The notes: a model not told the origin generated them from the sequence alone. DNA of 64,000 bases from Haemaphysalis longicornis (GCA_013339765.2 CM023449.1:112209493-112273492), one strand, 5' to 3'. Positions 23,078 through 34,736 are shown, counted from the stretch's first letter. Made by a program: numbers and translations.

Positions 23078-24268
23078 TAGACCTTGTAGCGGCACGTATC
23101 GCACGTTACCACTTCTCAACCGTTGGATGGTTCATCGTTGTCAGCAGGTTACTTTTCCGTATGCTTTAATGCTTCTCCTGCACGAAATCTTGCTGTATCC
23201 CATCATTACACTTTCCAAGCACTATTCGGTCTAGTGTTGTGAATAACTTATTTTCTCCGTATGCTTCATTGCTCTTTTGCCCGAAATGTCATTTTGTAAG
23301 CTATTTTTGTTCACTGCTATGGTTCCCCATGTTCTAAAATTTGTACACGTGTATTCTTTGTATTCTTTCGTTGGTCAGTTTGTTTAAAGAATGCTGTGGG
23401 CGAATTTATACTGCTATTGATGACTAGCTACGAAGTGTCTTTTTTTTTTCCCTAGATTATTGGAGATTTGTTCTCGTACGTGCGTCACATCTTCCTTTTA
23501 ATTTTTTCATAATGTGCAAACCCTTGTTACTTGCAAAATTATCAAATGTAAGCTGACAATTTGTTGTATCTATCCACTTCATGTCATGAGCCGGGGGCTC
23601 GTTCAACTGCTTTTTCTGTGTGCTGTTTCTTTGTTTATTTGCCTGCCTTGTGTGTCATTTCTTAAATCCTCGCACAGCCTGCGCTCTTCTTGGGTGGCTG
23701 ACGCACAGCTCTGTCCGCGTCGGCGCCCTTCTAGGATTCGTCATTGTCCGCCTTGTGCCGGGGACGCGGGCCGCGGATAAGCCATTTGTGGCTATTATCT
23801 GGTCTCCTCCCGAAGCAGGGGCACTTTCCTTTGAGGACGCGGCCCCCCTCGCTAATCCTCCCGCCTGCATTCTTGAAATTCAACGTCGCCTTCTGCCCAT
23901 TTTGCGTTCCCCAGTGTCTGGATGACTTAATTGTCGATTATACGCTTCCGCCTTATGCGGCAGGTTGTTTCGGCTCCTTTGGATTGAGATGCCCAGTACC
24001 CCTTCCTTATTTGTTTACTTTTCTTAATATTGCTGTGCGTGGGTGAGCGGTGGCTGAAGGAAACGCGCTTCCTAAGTGCCTCGCTTTTGCTTTTCGCCGC
24101 CGCGTTGTATATTGAGATGGATTACCTGCGCGCCCAGTCGTGCAGTACGTTTCTTTTCACTTGTTTCTTGCTGTACTTCCTTCTTGTACACTTTTGAAAA
24201 TATATGTCCACGTGCCTCACAGCGCTCCTTGCGAGCCTACATATACCCTGTATTCGACCTATGTACTT

Positions 24269-24310
24269 CACTTGAAAAAGGCTGGTTCCCAGCCGAAATG
24301 TCGTATTAAA
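24269..24310 (+). other. Hammerhead-like core remnant near the PLE end (copy in the other arm at 21385-21424 minus)
   Basis: The string ACTTGAAAAAGGCTGG is followed by TTCCCAGCCGAAATGTCG. GGCTGG and CCAGCC can pair as stem II and GAAA follows, as in hammerhead ribozymes known from PLEs. The CUGAUGA box is degenerate here (CTTGAAAAA), so activity is not expected. This is a resemblance, not a demonstrated ribozyme. Confidence 0.35.
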
Positions 24311-24353
24311 TATTGTTATGTTTTTCGTGGTGACTCTAATTTAATACATACCT

Positions 24354-24457
24354 TACGTAGCGGCAACGGGACTTGCCTTCATCAGAGTAAAGTTACATGA
24401 TTTTGCAAGATCATGTAACTTTACTCTGATGAAGGCAAGTCCCGTTGCCGCTACGTA
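24354..24457. repeat. Perfect 48-bp-arm hairpin with CTGATGA box
   Basis: Arms 24354-24401 and 24410-24457 are exact reverse complements with an 8-base loop. The right arm carries CTGATGA followed by GGCAAGTCCCGTTGCC (a possible stem II) and then GCTACGTACG, which resembles the GAAACGTCG of hammerhead cores but lacks GAAA. It abuts the right end of PLE palindrome B. Confidence 0.9.
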
Positions 24458-25059
24458 CGTAAACATTGTTTGTTATTGTTCTTGCTGTGTATCCGACTGT
24501 TTACTTATACTATTTCTGCGCGCTTTGTGAGTTTATCTTTCTCTAGATTTATATATATATATATATATATAAGTTATTTTCGCTATGGTGAAGTGGCTAA
24601 AGCACACTTTAAAAAACTGTGGAATGTGCAAGACGACTTGACAACACGTAAACGCCGAACAAATCGAGAACAAAATCTTCATGTTGCAACAAACTACGAA
24701 CGAATTCCGAAGATACAGCTGCACCCTTGCCACGCAAAGAACGTCGAAAATACTAAATTTCGTCCGTGGCTGCCCCAGCAGCAAAACACCGTGCCCTTCC
24801 ACTCGGAGTGTACTAAACAGTACACGCTTGGTTGTAATTTGTGATTGGGCATACTGCCCAGCTAATTAAAGAACTAGACATTTTTTTTAGCGGATAGAAA
24901 TGCGGCTGTCTTTTGTAGCGTGAGCTACACTAGCCGATGTTGAGCAGTTTCGCGTGGCCCCTGGAGAGCCGTCCTGCGCATACGCGAGGAGCAGTGACGT
25001 CACACGGCGCAAAAAACCTTGCTCGCTGCCCGGCGTCTCTAATAGCATCCCCGATTAAC
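24458..25059. other. No gene recognised; short (TA)n at about 24549-24571
   Basis: Apart from a short TA run, nothing was recognised. The open frame 24470-24844 runs through the TA run and has no motif. Confidence 0.4.
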
Positions 25060-25215
25060 TGCACCGGTGCACACCAGGGCACACCGGTGCGCCTTTTCAT
25101 CCTCGATAAACCGCACCGGTGCGCACCATCTGTCCTCGATAAACCGGGGCGCACCATCGCGGCACAATTTTTGGTTGTCCCATCGCGCACCGTGAGAGTC
25201 GACGGTGCGCCGGGG
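25060..25215. repeat. Cluster of short GGTGCGC / CTCGATAAACC repeats
   Basis: CTCGATAAACCG occurs twice (25101 and 25135), and GGTGCGC or its complement GCGCACC recurs about every 20-30 bp from 25065 to 25215. A matching GGTGCGTGTTTATCGAGG lies in inverted orientation at about 27108-27125. Confidence 0.6.
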
Positions 25216-25709
25216 TGCAATCCCGAGATGCATCGCGGAAGACGCCAACGAAGCGGCTTCTTCCGCCGTCTGCTGCAGCGACGGAGCAGTGGTACAGTGA
25301 ACTGCAGCATCGGCGCAGTCGTGTGAAGGCGGAACAGGCTGTAGATTGTTGCTGACAAGGGTGGATTGCCTTCGAATTCATCGGGCAACGCTGCGACTGG
25401 CTCATAACAGGCGTTAATAAACGGCTAGAGCTTGGAAATGAGGACGCGAACTTCGTGTACTGAAGGCTGATTGTATGGCCAGCCAGTTGTAGCTTTGCAT
25501 TCGTTTATGTTCGAATGGATTACACGAACAGTTACTGGAGTGTCTAGACCATAAAAACTTGCATGCTTTGCTGTTGCGGAAGGGCGGAACACGACAGGCA
25601 CTCACGTTATACCATATGGTTCGCAGAACGAAGATGAGAAGCAGCTTGTAGGTAGTGGAAGCAGTGGAAGAACGTTGTCGCGCATTGGTGACGTATATGG
25701 GGTGTAGGA

Positions 25710-25800
25710 AAAACTGGTCCCGGAAAAAATGGTCCCGGAAAAAATGGTCCTGGAAAAAATGGTCCCGGAAGAAATGGTCCCGGAAGAAATGGTCCCAAAT
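25710..25800 (+). repeat. 15-16-bp minisatellite, left array of an inverted pair
   Basis: Five or six tandem units of the type TGGTCCCGGAAAAAA, with A/G changes, begin at about 25710. The same unit occurs in the opposite orientation at 26758-26881. Confidence 0.9.
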
Positions 25801-26079
25801 CCAAGGTAGGAAAAAATGTTCCAGGAAAAATTGGTTCCGAAGCCAATGCACGAAAAAGTCTTGTTCGAGTAAAGCCGGTTAATCGAACCAAGAACGTTTG
25901 TCTTGCTAAAATGGACGAGGCATTAAAGAAGAATATAGAAATGTTCAGTTTCTAAAAATACCCGGAAAAAATTGAAGACGGCACCAATCTAAAAATGCAA
26001 GCGCTGCGCTAGATTGTTGTCTATAACCCATGTTAAGCGAAAATAAAAATATAAATGGCTGTTTCAAACAAGCAAGCAC

Positions 26080-26237
26080 ACGATAATTCGGTCGCCGAAA
26101 TGTTTGCGCACGGAGGTGTCCGTTCAGCGAAACGGTATCCATACACCGATATGTACGTACACCGAAATATCCGTACACCGAAATGCCTGCACCGAAACGT
26201 CCTACACCAATATGCCTTGCACCGAAATGTCCTAGAC
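26080..26237. repeat. Irregular CACCGAAATGTCC repeats
   Basis: The phrase CACCGAAATRTCC, with variants, recurs about every 16-20 bp from about 26150 to 26235, with a diverged CGCCGAAATGTTTG copy at 26093. It lies between the two inverted minisatellite arrays. Confidence 0.7.
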
Positions 26238-26460
26238 CCGAGACGACGCTGTGCGCTTCTTTGATGGAGCTCCCACGGCTTCTTGCGCAATTTTCACCGA
26301 TACTGACGAAACCTCGCAGCGTAGAGCTTCTATGACCTTCCAGACACTGAGATGGCTGTGTTCGACTAAGCTACTAAACCGACGGTTCCAGGCCTCGGAG
26401 TCGCTTGTGTGGTTTATCCAATCACTTGCATTAAAATGTTTAATCCATGCTCAGCCCTAC

Positions 26461-26548
26461 ATCATCCATCCATCCATCCATCCATCCATCCATCCATCCA
26501 TCCATCCATCCATCCATCCATCCATCCATCCATCCATCCATCCATCCA
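26461..26548. repeat. (CATC)n microsatellite
   Basis: About 22 CATC units, followed by degenerate CCGTCCATCCGTC text. The translated SIHP repeats from this run are an artefact. Confidence 0.97.
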
Positions 26549-26757
26549 TGAAAGCGTCCGTCCATCCGTCTGTCGGTCTACCCAATTTTTTTTGTTAGAT
26601 TTTAGCCTCCAAAGGCTTTAATTTCGGCCCCTAATAGGAATATAAAGCATTCGATCTTTCTCAAATCTTTACCTAAAACGCAAAGGGACCAAAATCAAAC
26701 CGCAACATCAGATCGGTTCAGATTGGACTAACTTGAAGGGAAACACGTTGGCTGGGC

Positions 26758-26881
26758 CATGGGACCATTTTTTCCTAGATGGTCACTGGGACCATTTTTT
26801 CCGGGACCATTTTTTCCGGGACCATTTTCTCCGGGACCATTTTTACCGGGACCATTTTTTCCGGGACCATTTTTTCCGTTT
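26758..26881 (-). repeat. 15-16-bp minisatellite, right array of an inverted pair
   Basis: Seven or so units of the complement of TGGTCCCGGAAAAAA. With the array at 25710-25800 it forms an inverted pair around about 950 bp, resembling a foldback element whose termini are tandem repeats. Confidence 0.9.
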
Positions 26882-28558
26882 CCGCGCATATGAGGTGTGT
26901 GCGCATTAACCATTGTCTTTCAATAAATATTACTTTGTAGGGACGCTGTGTCATATTATACTGCTTTGTCGCCACTTCAGAACGTTTTAATGAGTTAATT
27001 TCACAGCTTAAGAGGTAGAAACTCCCTGTTCGTTATCGATCAACGCTCCGTGCCGGCGCGCACCGTCGTAGGGCACTGTCCACCGCGCCGGTTTTGGGGG
27101 CAACCCCGGTGCGTGTTTATCGAGGCCGCTATAACACACCCCATGCGCCCAGTGTCTTCACCGACCTCCGTTCCGCATGTGGCGGCCCGGTCCACTTGAG
27201 GATCATGCGAGGGGTGGCCGGGTGTGGAACCCATGGCTGGCGCGTCGCAGCAACACCGGCGTGCGCCTGTAGAACCAGCTTAGCTCTGGGGCGATGGTGA
27301 CGCTGCGCTGGAGCCACTTAATAAATATGCATGTGTCACGTAATGCGTATACCGTGTATGTGTCATTGAAGCAGCAGTAAGCATGATAATCAAGCTAATC
27401 CTATACATCCACGAAAGCTAAGAATAACCAGTTGAACCCTAGCTCACGCTACGTATATCCTGGCATAGCCGAGCTAAGCCACTGCTTGTTTTTTTCTCTC
27501 GCGCGTTGTAGGAATCTTACTGTCCGTGTAACACACCACCTCAAACCATTCGAACACGTATGAGGGTAGCCAGGTTGCATCGGGGCCGTGAGACCTCCAC
27601 GTTGAAATCCTCCACCAGCAAAACGGACATAAGGTAAGTTAAATGATTGGAAGAGAAAGTGGAAACGAAGTGGACTGGGAATATTTTGAACTCATTTGGG
27701 AGTTAACTAGCACACAACCCAGTCCCGGGGAAGGGAAGAGGGGGGATGAAAGGGTATAGGGGAGGCGGACATGTCATCAGTGAGCGCAAGAAGCCTGGCT
27801 GCACGTGCAAGTCCCGTCCCGCCTCCCCACCTCTCGTGCGCGCATAAACGAACAGCGAGGGATGTGCGCGTGATCAGCGCGAAGTACAGCGTCCAAATCG
27901 TCGCTCTGGAAGCCTTTCAAGTTGGGCGGGAGAAACACCGGTCAAATTAACATCACACCAGTGGCCTTTCAAGAAGTAAACACAGAGCACTGCCTCTAGG
28001 GTGTGATTATCTGCTCTACGCCGATTTCTCCACGCACGCTGTATGTGAAAACCGAGATAGAGCGAGATACAGAAGGCTCGTTATTACAAAAGCAGAGTGT
28101 TTTGCCGGCGTTGGCAATAGCCTACATGCTTCTCGGCTAGGGGTCGTGAATGTAGGGGAAAACAGGCCCTAGAAATAGGTGGAAGAAAGAAACAAGAGCA
28201 CTGGCGTGGCTTGACGGACTATGTTTCAGATTGTGCTACAGAATTCCCACTTTAGAATGTGGCCAATATCCTCCAAACAGGAAAACAGACTTTTCAGAGC
28301 CTGACGTGGCAGATCCTGCTTCACCTTGAAAACATTTAAACAAGAAAATGCCCGTGTACAAGAAAAGGAAATAACTAAAGATTCACCAACTCAAAAGCAA
28401 CATAAATGTAAGCGAAGCCTACACGCGTAGCTTGCAAGACATGTTATGCAGTTATTGGACAGGATGACTACGCGCAATGCGGCAGCAAGCAGTCAGCCAG
28501 ACGTCACAGCTTACCTGGAATTGCCACAAGATGGAAAACTGGGCGAGTTGGTACATAT
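26882..28558. other. 1.7-kb region without recognised genes
   Basis: Holds the inverted GGTGCGTGTTTATCGAGG phrase at 27108 and otherwise nothing recognised. Confidence 0.4.
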
Positions 28559-29152
28559 TCATGATGGGAAGTAACAGCGCAGTGAATGACGAGGGACGCA
28601 GAAGGAATTCACAAGACGCGCGTTGACTCGCAACTAGTATTTTTTGGGAAGGTACACAAATTTATTGCCGACACGTACGATCTCCTGTGGTGAAGACAAA
28701 CAAATATTGAAACCTCTGATAAAACCGCTTACAGGCTTGATAACTGCTTCAACACAGCGTTAGGTGGCATCTAAAAAAGCTTTTTCCTCCTCGTACAGCG
28801 TCAGTGAAGACTGGCTTACACAAACGGTTCGCCTCTTGTTGATATCACACGCTTCAACTTCTCGCGTCTGCTGGTCGTAAGCCCCTTCTCTGACGCTTTA
28901 CGATTAGGAAAAAGCTTTTATAGGATGCCACCTAACGCTGTGTTGAAGCAGTTATCAGTCCTTTACATGGTTATCAGGCCTTTACGCAGTTTTAGCATAA
29001 GTTTCAATATTTGTTTGTTTCTACCACATTAGGTTGTACGTGTCGGCTATAAATTTGTGTTGTTGTTCCATAAAATACCAGTTGCGAGTCAGCGCCCTTC
29101 TGAATTTCTTCTGCGTCCCTCGTCGTTTATTGCGCCGTTACTTTCCATCATG
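28559..29152. repeat. Inverted repeat with about 250-bp arms, possibly a PLE-like head-to-head pair
   Basis: Arms 28559-28803 and 28890-29152 are diverged reverse complements; the shared blocks include AGGTGGCAT with AAAGCTTTTTCCT, CAACACAGCGTTAGG, AAATATTGAAAC and CAGTTGCGAGTC-like text. The 86-bp spacer is unique. Read outward, each arm starts with a short open text (LYEEEKAFLDAT on the minus strand) and runs into non-coding sequence. That geometry resembles the two PLE palindromes, but no RT or GIY-YIG motif is present. Confidence 0.6.
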
Positions 29153-30152
29153 ATTACCTGGAATTGGGGTTATGAGTGGCTACCGTCCACCTGTTCCTCT
29201 CACGTGCCATCATGTCCAGGCTGTAAGACGGTACGGGCTACTCCTTTTACGCTCAAAATAGGAGTTTTGTGGATTTTTCGAAGCGGGTACATTTGCAGCT
29301 CGAGGCTCCCGATTTCGGGACAATTTTCTACCTAGGCATATGCCACAAAGCAACGAACGGCCTGTTTTGTTCTACTGCTGTCAATGCACTCAGATAGCAC
29401 AGTGATAGCACATAGGTCTGCTACTATGGCGAACTGGGGCCAAATACCGTTACGTTTACATTTGCACTTCAGTTACTATTTTCTGCAGCTGCCATTTTCT
29501 TAACCGTGCAGCAATACTAACGGCAGTTTCTCGCAGAATGGCCGCTTAAGACGTTCGCCTTAATAAAGTTTATACACAGACGAACGCAAGAAACCTCTAA
29601 CCGGTGACTACGCATAAATCCGGAAGTCTGTCCTCTCTAAAAATCTCCTACGACTACGTAACCCTAGTGGAAGGGCTACTCCAGCCACTAGCGCTGAGGT
29701 GGCGCATTTGTTGGGAGGCCAAGGCAATTTGGCAGCCGTAGTCGTAATGTGGCGTGGTGGTGCCGTCGTCGCTGCGCGCGCTAGTTGTTGGGATGGCGTC
29801 GTCCTTGCGCCGTGCATAACGAAGAGGGTCCTCGCTGGCTGCGCCTGTTTTCCCACACACCAGGTGGTATCTCCTACCATAGCATGGGACTGGCAGCTTT
29901 ACGCACAAGAAGGATCCGGGAACGCCGCCTGGCGGGGGTCATCAAAGAGACGCCCTACCATCGACGCTGGGGCCGCCAGTGCGCACATTGGCGGTGCGAC
30001 TATAGAAAGCAAGAGCCGATGCGATGTCGGCTGGCTCCGCGAGTGCTTTCGTGGCGCTCACTGCTACCACCAAATGCAAATCAAATTTCCCGCCTTCGCA
30101 GTGCTCGCGCGGCCACCGCCTGAAACTGCGCCAGCGAGATTTCTGTTCTTTT
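29153..30152. other. 1-kb region without recognised features
   Basis: Overlapping open frames on both strands at 29600-30150 have no motif. Nothing is claimed. Confidence 0.4.
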
Positions 30153-30873
30153 AAAGACGATAGTCTTTCTTGGGCTCCTTAAACCCAGAAATTTTGGTCT
30201 GTCTATATGTCTGTATGTCTGTCCGTCTGTCTGTCTGTGACTCGATTCAGCCACCCGTCCAAAGCAAAACAATGCCTGCCCATTAGTCTTATATAGTCAC
30301 AGCTAAATCTACCCGTCTATGTCCGGTGTAAGGTTCATACTTGTCAACATTGTTGAAGAAGAACAAGACATTACGCAAATATGAGACAGCAAATCAATAC
30401 AGAAGTGATATTTGCAGTGTTCCTTTATTAAAAAAAATCAAACATGCTTGCTTTTGCGAAATTAAATACTTCATCAACTGCAGAAAAAGAATTCACTTCG
30501 CCGTCGCCTACTGTCGCCCGCGCCACTATACCTTCTTGCGCCATTTTAAGAAATCAACCTGCAACAGTTACGCAAGGTTCCACTAGATAGGTTCCACGTT
30601 CTGCTTGCAACGCACGTGGAGTAGGGAAACGCGGTTCTATAAACGGTGAAGTAGGGCGCCTCGATTAACGCGCGTCCTCCGCCGTACAGCAAGCGTTCGC
30701 ATCGAGACACCCGGTTTGGAGCAGTGGAACGCGGGAAATTTAAAATGATTTATGCAAACCTTTGGCGTCTTTACCTTGGGAGGAGCGCGACGCAAGAGGA
30801 ACAACATGAGAGGTGAGCGGCAAAGCGAAGGGAGGCATTTACTTCGCAATAGCCGATAAAGACTATCGTCTTT
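30153..30873 (+). mobile_element. About 720-bp element with palindromic AAAGACGATAGTCTTT ends, copy A
   Basis: The left end is AAAGACGATAGTCTTT and the right end AAAGACTATCGTCTTT, each nearly palindromic and together forming inverted termini. The interior holds a CTGT-rich tract (30204-30240) and a 3' half with CAGTGGAACGCGGG and GAGGTGAGCGG. A collinear copy lies on the minus strand at 59995-60701 and a partial one at 54557-55010. No coding capacity is seen; it behaves like a MITE-type family. Confidence 0.75.
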
Positions 30874-31049
30874 TGACGACATTTGCAACGAAAGGAGCAG
30901 ATACGTGCCCAGGCGGCACAGAAAGTGTGCCCCAAGAACCGGCCCGTCTATGGCCGCTTTCTGGCATGTCCGGCCAGCATCCAGGTTTCTGGCAGCCACT
31001 GATCATGGCGTTGAACGGCCAACATTCGGCAACCAGCGCTTCGGTATTT

Positions 31050-31560
31050 TTCCGTCCGCCCCGTGTCCGGACGCATAACGGCACCTAACCGGCTGCCAGA
31101 TATTCAGTTCTCTTACGGGCTGCTGATGTTGAGAAAGAGAACGGCCGAAGTACGGCCCTAGGGCATCCGTTTTTTTTTTCGGAAGCGGTAACAGGCCGAA
31201 GCACGGCTAGCGACCGGCCACAGAATATGCGTATTCTTGCGGCAGTTGGTGTTCGAAAGGAGACCGGCCGGAGCGCGGCTGCCCGTGCATTCGTTGTTTC
31301 ACGGTGAACCGCGCGTCCGGCGGTAGAATAATTCGTTTTCTATCTTCTTCGGGCAACCAGAGTTATGAAGGATACCGGCCGACGTACGGCCCCAGAATAT
31401 ACGTTTTCATTCGGTTAGCTGTCCCTCGGCCGAATTACGGCAAGCGAATGGCCACCGAATATATGGCAACCTGGTTTTCAAGAGGAGACCGGCCTACGTA
31501 AGGTATCTGGATATACGTCGTTTTTCGGGCAAACGGCATACAGCCGAACAACGCGCGCGC
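31050..31560 (+). repeat. GC-rich array of GGCCGAAGTACGGCC-type motifs (left)
   Basis: Variants of the near-palindrome GGCCGAAGTACGGCC occur at 31143, 31193, 31266, 31377, 31428 and 31491, each followed within 5-15 bp by an AGAATATACGTTTTC-like phrase. Unit length is irregular (about 50-110 bp). The complement motif recurs at 34737-34900. Confidence 0.7.
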
Positions 31561-32739
31561 CTGGGCGCCGAGAATTCATGCAAAGACGTGTTTGGAAGGA
31601 GACCGACTGGTTTTTTCCTGGGGGCAGAAAAAGCCGTTAGGGAGCCGAACGACGGGGACGCGTTTTTCATCCGCTCCGTGTTTCTACGTTTTAAATGAAC
31701 GGAACATCGTTTTTCAAACAGTAATGAGTGTTCTCGGTGAACGGGCAACGGTGCAAGGACTCACTGGACATTCGCAGGGAACGTTTTAGGCCATCGAAAT
31801 GTCATTATTGCCACAAGAAGACTATGCCACACCGACGGGTGAGCTAAGCCTCGCCAGTCATCGCCGCTAAGACTCCTCTGCCGCCGGCTTCGTCGACGCA
31901 TCAGCTCCGAGGATATTCGCCCCTCAAGAAATGGAGAGCATTGGAGACATCGACCCGCAGAGATGTCCGGTCCGAGATGAAGATGGTTCCCAGAATAACT
32001 GGCCTTCAAGGGCGTCGAGCAAGCGGCCACCACGCAGAGCTAAAACGCTACTATGTTAAGGACTCCCCACCAAAGAAAGGCAAGTGCGAGCAAAAAGCGC
32101 AAGTTATTCTGCGTACAATTAAACTGCGACCATCAATGTTGCACTATGTTGTTGGTTATAATCGTAGAAGAGACTCGCTCGCGCATTGGTAGGATCAACT
32201 TCATGCCCTGCACTATGTTACTTCATGGGATTTTTTACTACTGCCTATTTAGAAAAAAAAAAACTTTTAAATTTGCGATAACAGCAGAGCCTTGTAGCTG
32301 ACGAAGCCTAGCTGTTAATTTAGTTCCGATGTTTGAAGGTGAGCTTAGCTACTCTTGGGGAAATGACTCATTTGGTTAAACTAATCGCCAGCATCCTAGC
32401 AAACACGGATTTTGGTCAGGATTTTCTTGCTCAACGCAAATTGTTGAGTTCACGCACGATTTGGTTCTTATAAGCTTACAGTGGTTGACTGTATATTCTT
32501 GGACTGCAAAAAAGGAAATGATGGTGTTCCATATCCCCTTCTTGCGTAGTACATTTCTTTCTATGAACTGAATGAATCGGTTTTTGCATTATTATTACTA
32601 TTGGCCCTATAACTTTGTTAAAAAGTACTGTGTGGTTTACCGGACTATAGCGAATGAACGTGATTCCGTATACCTGCCAGCTTTATTCGAAATTTTAATA
32701 AACATCCTGGTGTGCTGATTTTCAGAAAAATTTTTGGAT
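31561..32739. other. No gene recognised
   Basis: Open frames at 31761-32033 (minus) and 31941-32301 (plus) lack motifs. Confidence 0.4.
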
Positions 32740-33589
32740 GTGAAACAGTGTGGTAACGTGGCACCTTTACAAGAAAACCTTCATTCCAATTGAATACGTA
32801 TACTGTAATTATGCTGCTGTGACAACGGCCGAGGAATATAAATACCTAGGAGTTTATTTATGGAGTGGGTTAGAGGTTAAATAGGCAGGTTCACACCATA
32901 AACGTTACGGCTGCATATGCTTTTGTCTTTCTGAGACGAAATTTCAGTGAACCTCCATCTAACTGAAAATAAAAACCGTATTTCACTCATGTGCGCTCAA
33001 TCTTGGAGTACGCATGTGTTTTCGTGGATCCCTACACCAAAAGAGCTGGTTGATACGCTCGAAAACATACAGAATATGTCAATGCGATTCGTATTAGGTA
33101 ATTGTCACGCTCAACTTAGCATGAGAGAGAATTAAAAGTTAACTGAAATGGCAGGACGTGAAAGATCACAGACGAAACCACAGGTTGAACTTTTTTCGTA
33201 ATATCTATCATTCGAAAACTGAAGTAGAAGGGGAGAAGTATGTCCAAGCGCCATTCTACATATCGCAAAGTGCGACCGCTAGCTTAAAGCAAATTATTAA
33301 CTTTCCTTTAAAGTGGCGCCTTGCGCGATTCATTTTATTTTACATCAATAATGCAGTGTTATTATCTTCCACCTATGATTGCATTAACTGCTTATATTGA
33401 CGATTTTCAGCGCGCTTTGTAGAATTATTTTGTTATTTGTCCTCATATTTAATGCTTAGTGTTATGTATCTCCCTTCTGTAATGCATGCAAAGGCAAGCA
33501 GGCATCAAATAAATAAATAAATAAACAATGAATAATAAATGACATATAAATAAATAATAAATAAATAAAACAATAAATAAATAAATCAA

Positions 33590-33627
<38 letters not shown>

Positions 33628-33655
33628 AAATAAATAAATAAATAAATAAATAAAC
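32740..33655 (+). mobile_element. LINE 3' fragment with (TAAA)n tail
   Basis: Degraded thumb-domain text is readable: EEYKYLGVYL (about 32832), AAYAFVFLRRNFS, ILEYACVFVDPYT and a C-terminal KDHRRNHRLNFFRN. It is followed by a short 3' UTR and 150 bp of AAATA/TAAA repeats (33508-33655). Stops and frameshifts are frequent. It belongs to the CR1/Jockey group and is 5'-truncated. Confidence 0.7.
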
Positions 33656-34736
33656 TTCCAGAGGCGCAAGTTTGCCTCCGACGGGTTGAGAACCCTACGG
33701 ATTCAACCTTGACCAAAAAATATTTATTGCCCTATTCGTTGCAGTCTGCAAGGTTTCCTGAATGCATGCTACCATTGCTATGTTATTGGTTTGAAACAAA
33801 TAATGTAACTCTGAATTTTACGCGTTTCCTCTGCGTGATCACAGAGGTTATACAACTGCAGCCACCTGAAGCAGGGCGTCATTCGCAACGCGCTCCTAGA
33901 ATTTTTTGAAACGTAGTATGACATTAGAAGTAAATTAGGTTCTTTTGGACTATTACGTGGTGTGGACTCTATACTAATGAAAAAAACATTAACATAGATT
34001 GAAAATGAAAGTACCTGTTCGCTCCTTCTTAGGATCAGCCCTGCCCAAGATCATCAGAAAAGTTGATCGAGTAGAAATGTCTTTGCAAGAAAAATGGGTA
34101 AAAACTGGACCTACTTTTTTTGTGAAGGAGTTATTTAAATGCTCCTGAGTGTTTTGTTGAGAACCAAAACGCTTCGTAAAGGCATTCACCCCGGTTTTAT
34201 ATACAGCAAAATTGGTCAAGCAACTGTTATAAAAATAGTTTATGTAGTCATAGCATGAAAGTGTTCCAGAATATTGCCCTAAAGAAATTGGCTAAAAGCG
34301 GCGCAATTTATCTCTCTGAAATTCAACCCACTAAAGTATGCGCCCTCCGCCGCGCCCCCCCCCCTCCTCTTTTCCCGTTTATTACAGGTAAGCCGCCCCC
34401 ACAGAGGATATCAGGACCTGGACAATACATCTATTCAAGCTCTACAAAGAACTCAATATTTTCTGGGTTGGGCAGTAAAAGAGGCACAGCAATTAAAGGA
34501 ACGACAATTTGTGAGCACTGTTTAATAAATGAAGTTTGCTGTCAACTGAGGCTGGTAATTAAGCAAGGCTGCCGCTGAAAGCTTGACGACTGGTGGTTTG
34601 CGCGCGAGCTCACTTTCATGTGGCTGCATTGGACCCAAAATGCTTGGGTTTGAAGCTCCTCTGCACTGCGCGAAATGAGTCATCTCTTTCGCGACATGCA
34701 TTGACCGGCCTCAGTACAGTTAACGTACTGTGGCTG
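33656..34736. other. No gene recognised
   Basis: Includes a C-rich run at about 34355-34370. No coding motif was found. Confidence 0.4.

Larger units (their letters stand above)
22894..24350 (+). mobile_element. PLE 3' portion, right arm of palindrome B
   Basis: Head-to-head partner of 21343-22793. It begins at CCCCCTTTCC inside the GIY-YIG domain, reads through the end of the ORF (about 23075) and ends near 24350. Like its partner it carries AGCCGAAATGTCG about 55 bp before the end. Frames in the 3' UTR (for example 23514-23780) are not conserved features. Confidence 0.85.

Noticed and set aside
24269..24310. Active hammerhead ribozyme
   Set aside because: The CUGAUGA box is not intact at this site, so only a remnant is claimed.
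21343..24350. LTR retrotransposon with inverted LTRs
   Set aside because: The repeats are inverted, not direct, and carry GIY-YIG text rather than gag, protease or integrase.
25414..25891. Frames with repeated Phe-Pro-Gly-Pro or Trp-Ser-Arg-Lys units
   Set aside because: They translate the 15-bp minisatellite in different frames; the repeat, not a protein, is the feature.
26251..26621. Frames with Ser-Ile-His-Pro repeats
   Set aside because: Direct translation of the (CATC)n microsatellite.
25710..26881. CRISPR array
   Set aside because: Repeats are directly tandem without unique spacers, and the sequence is eukaryotic.
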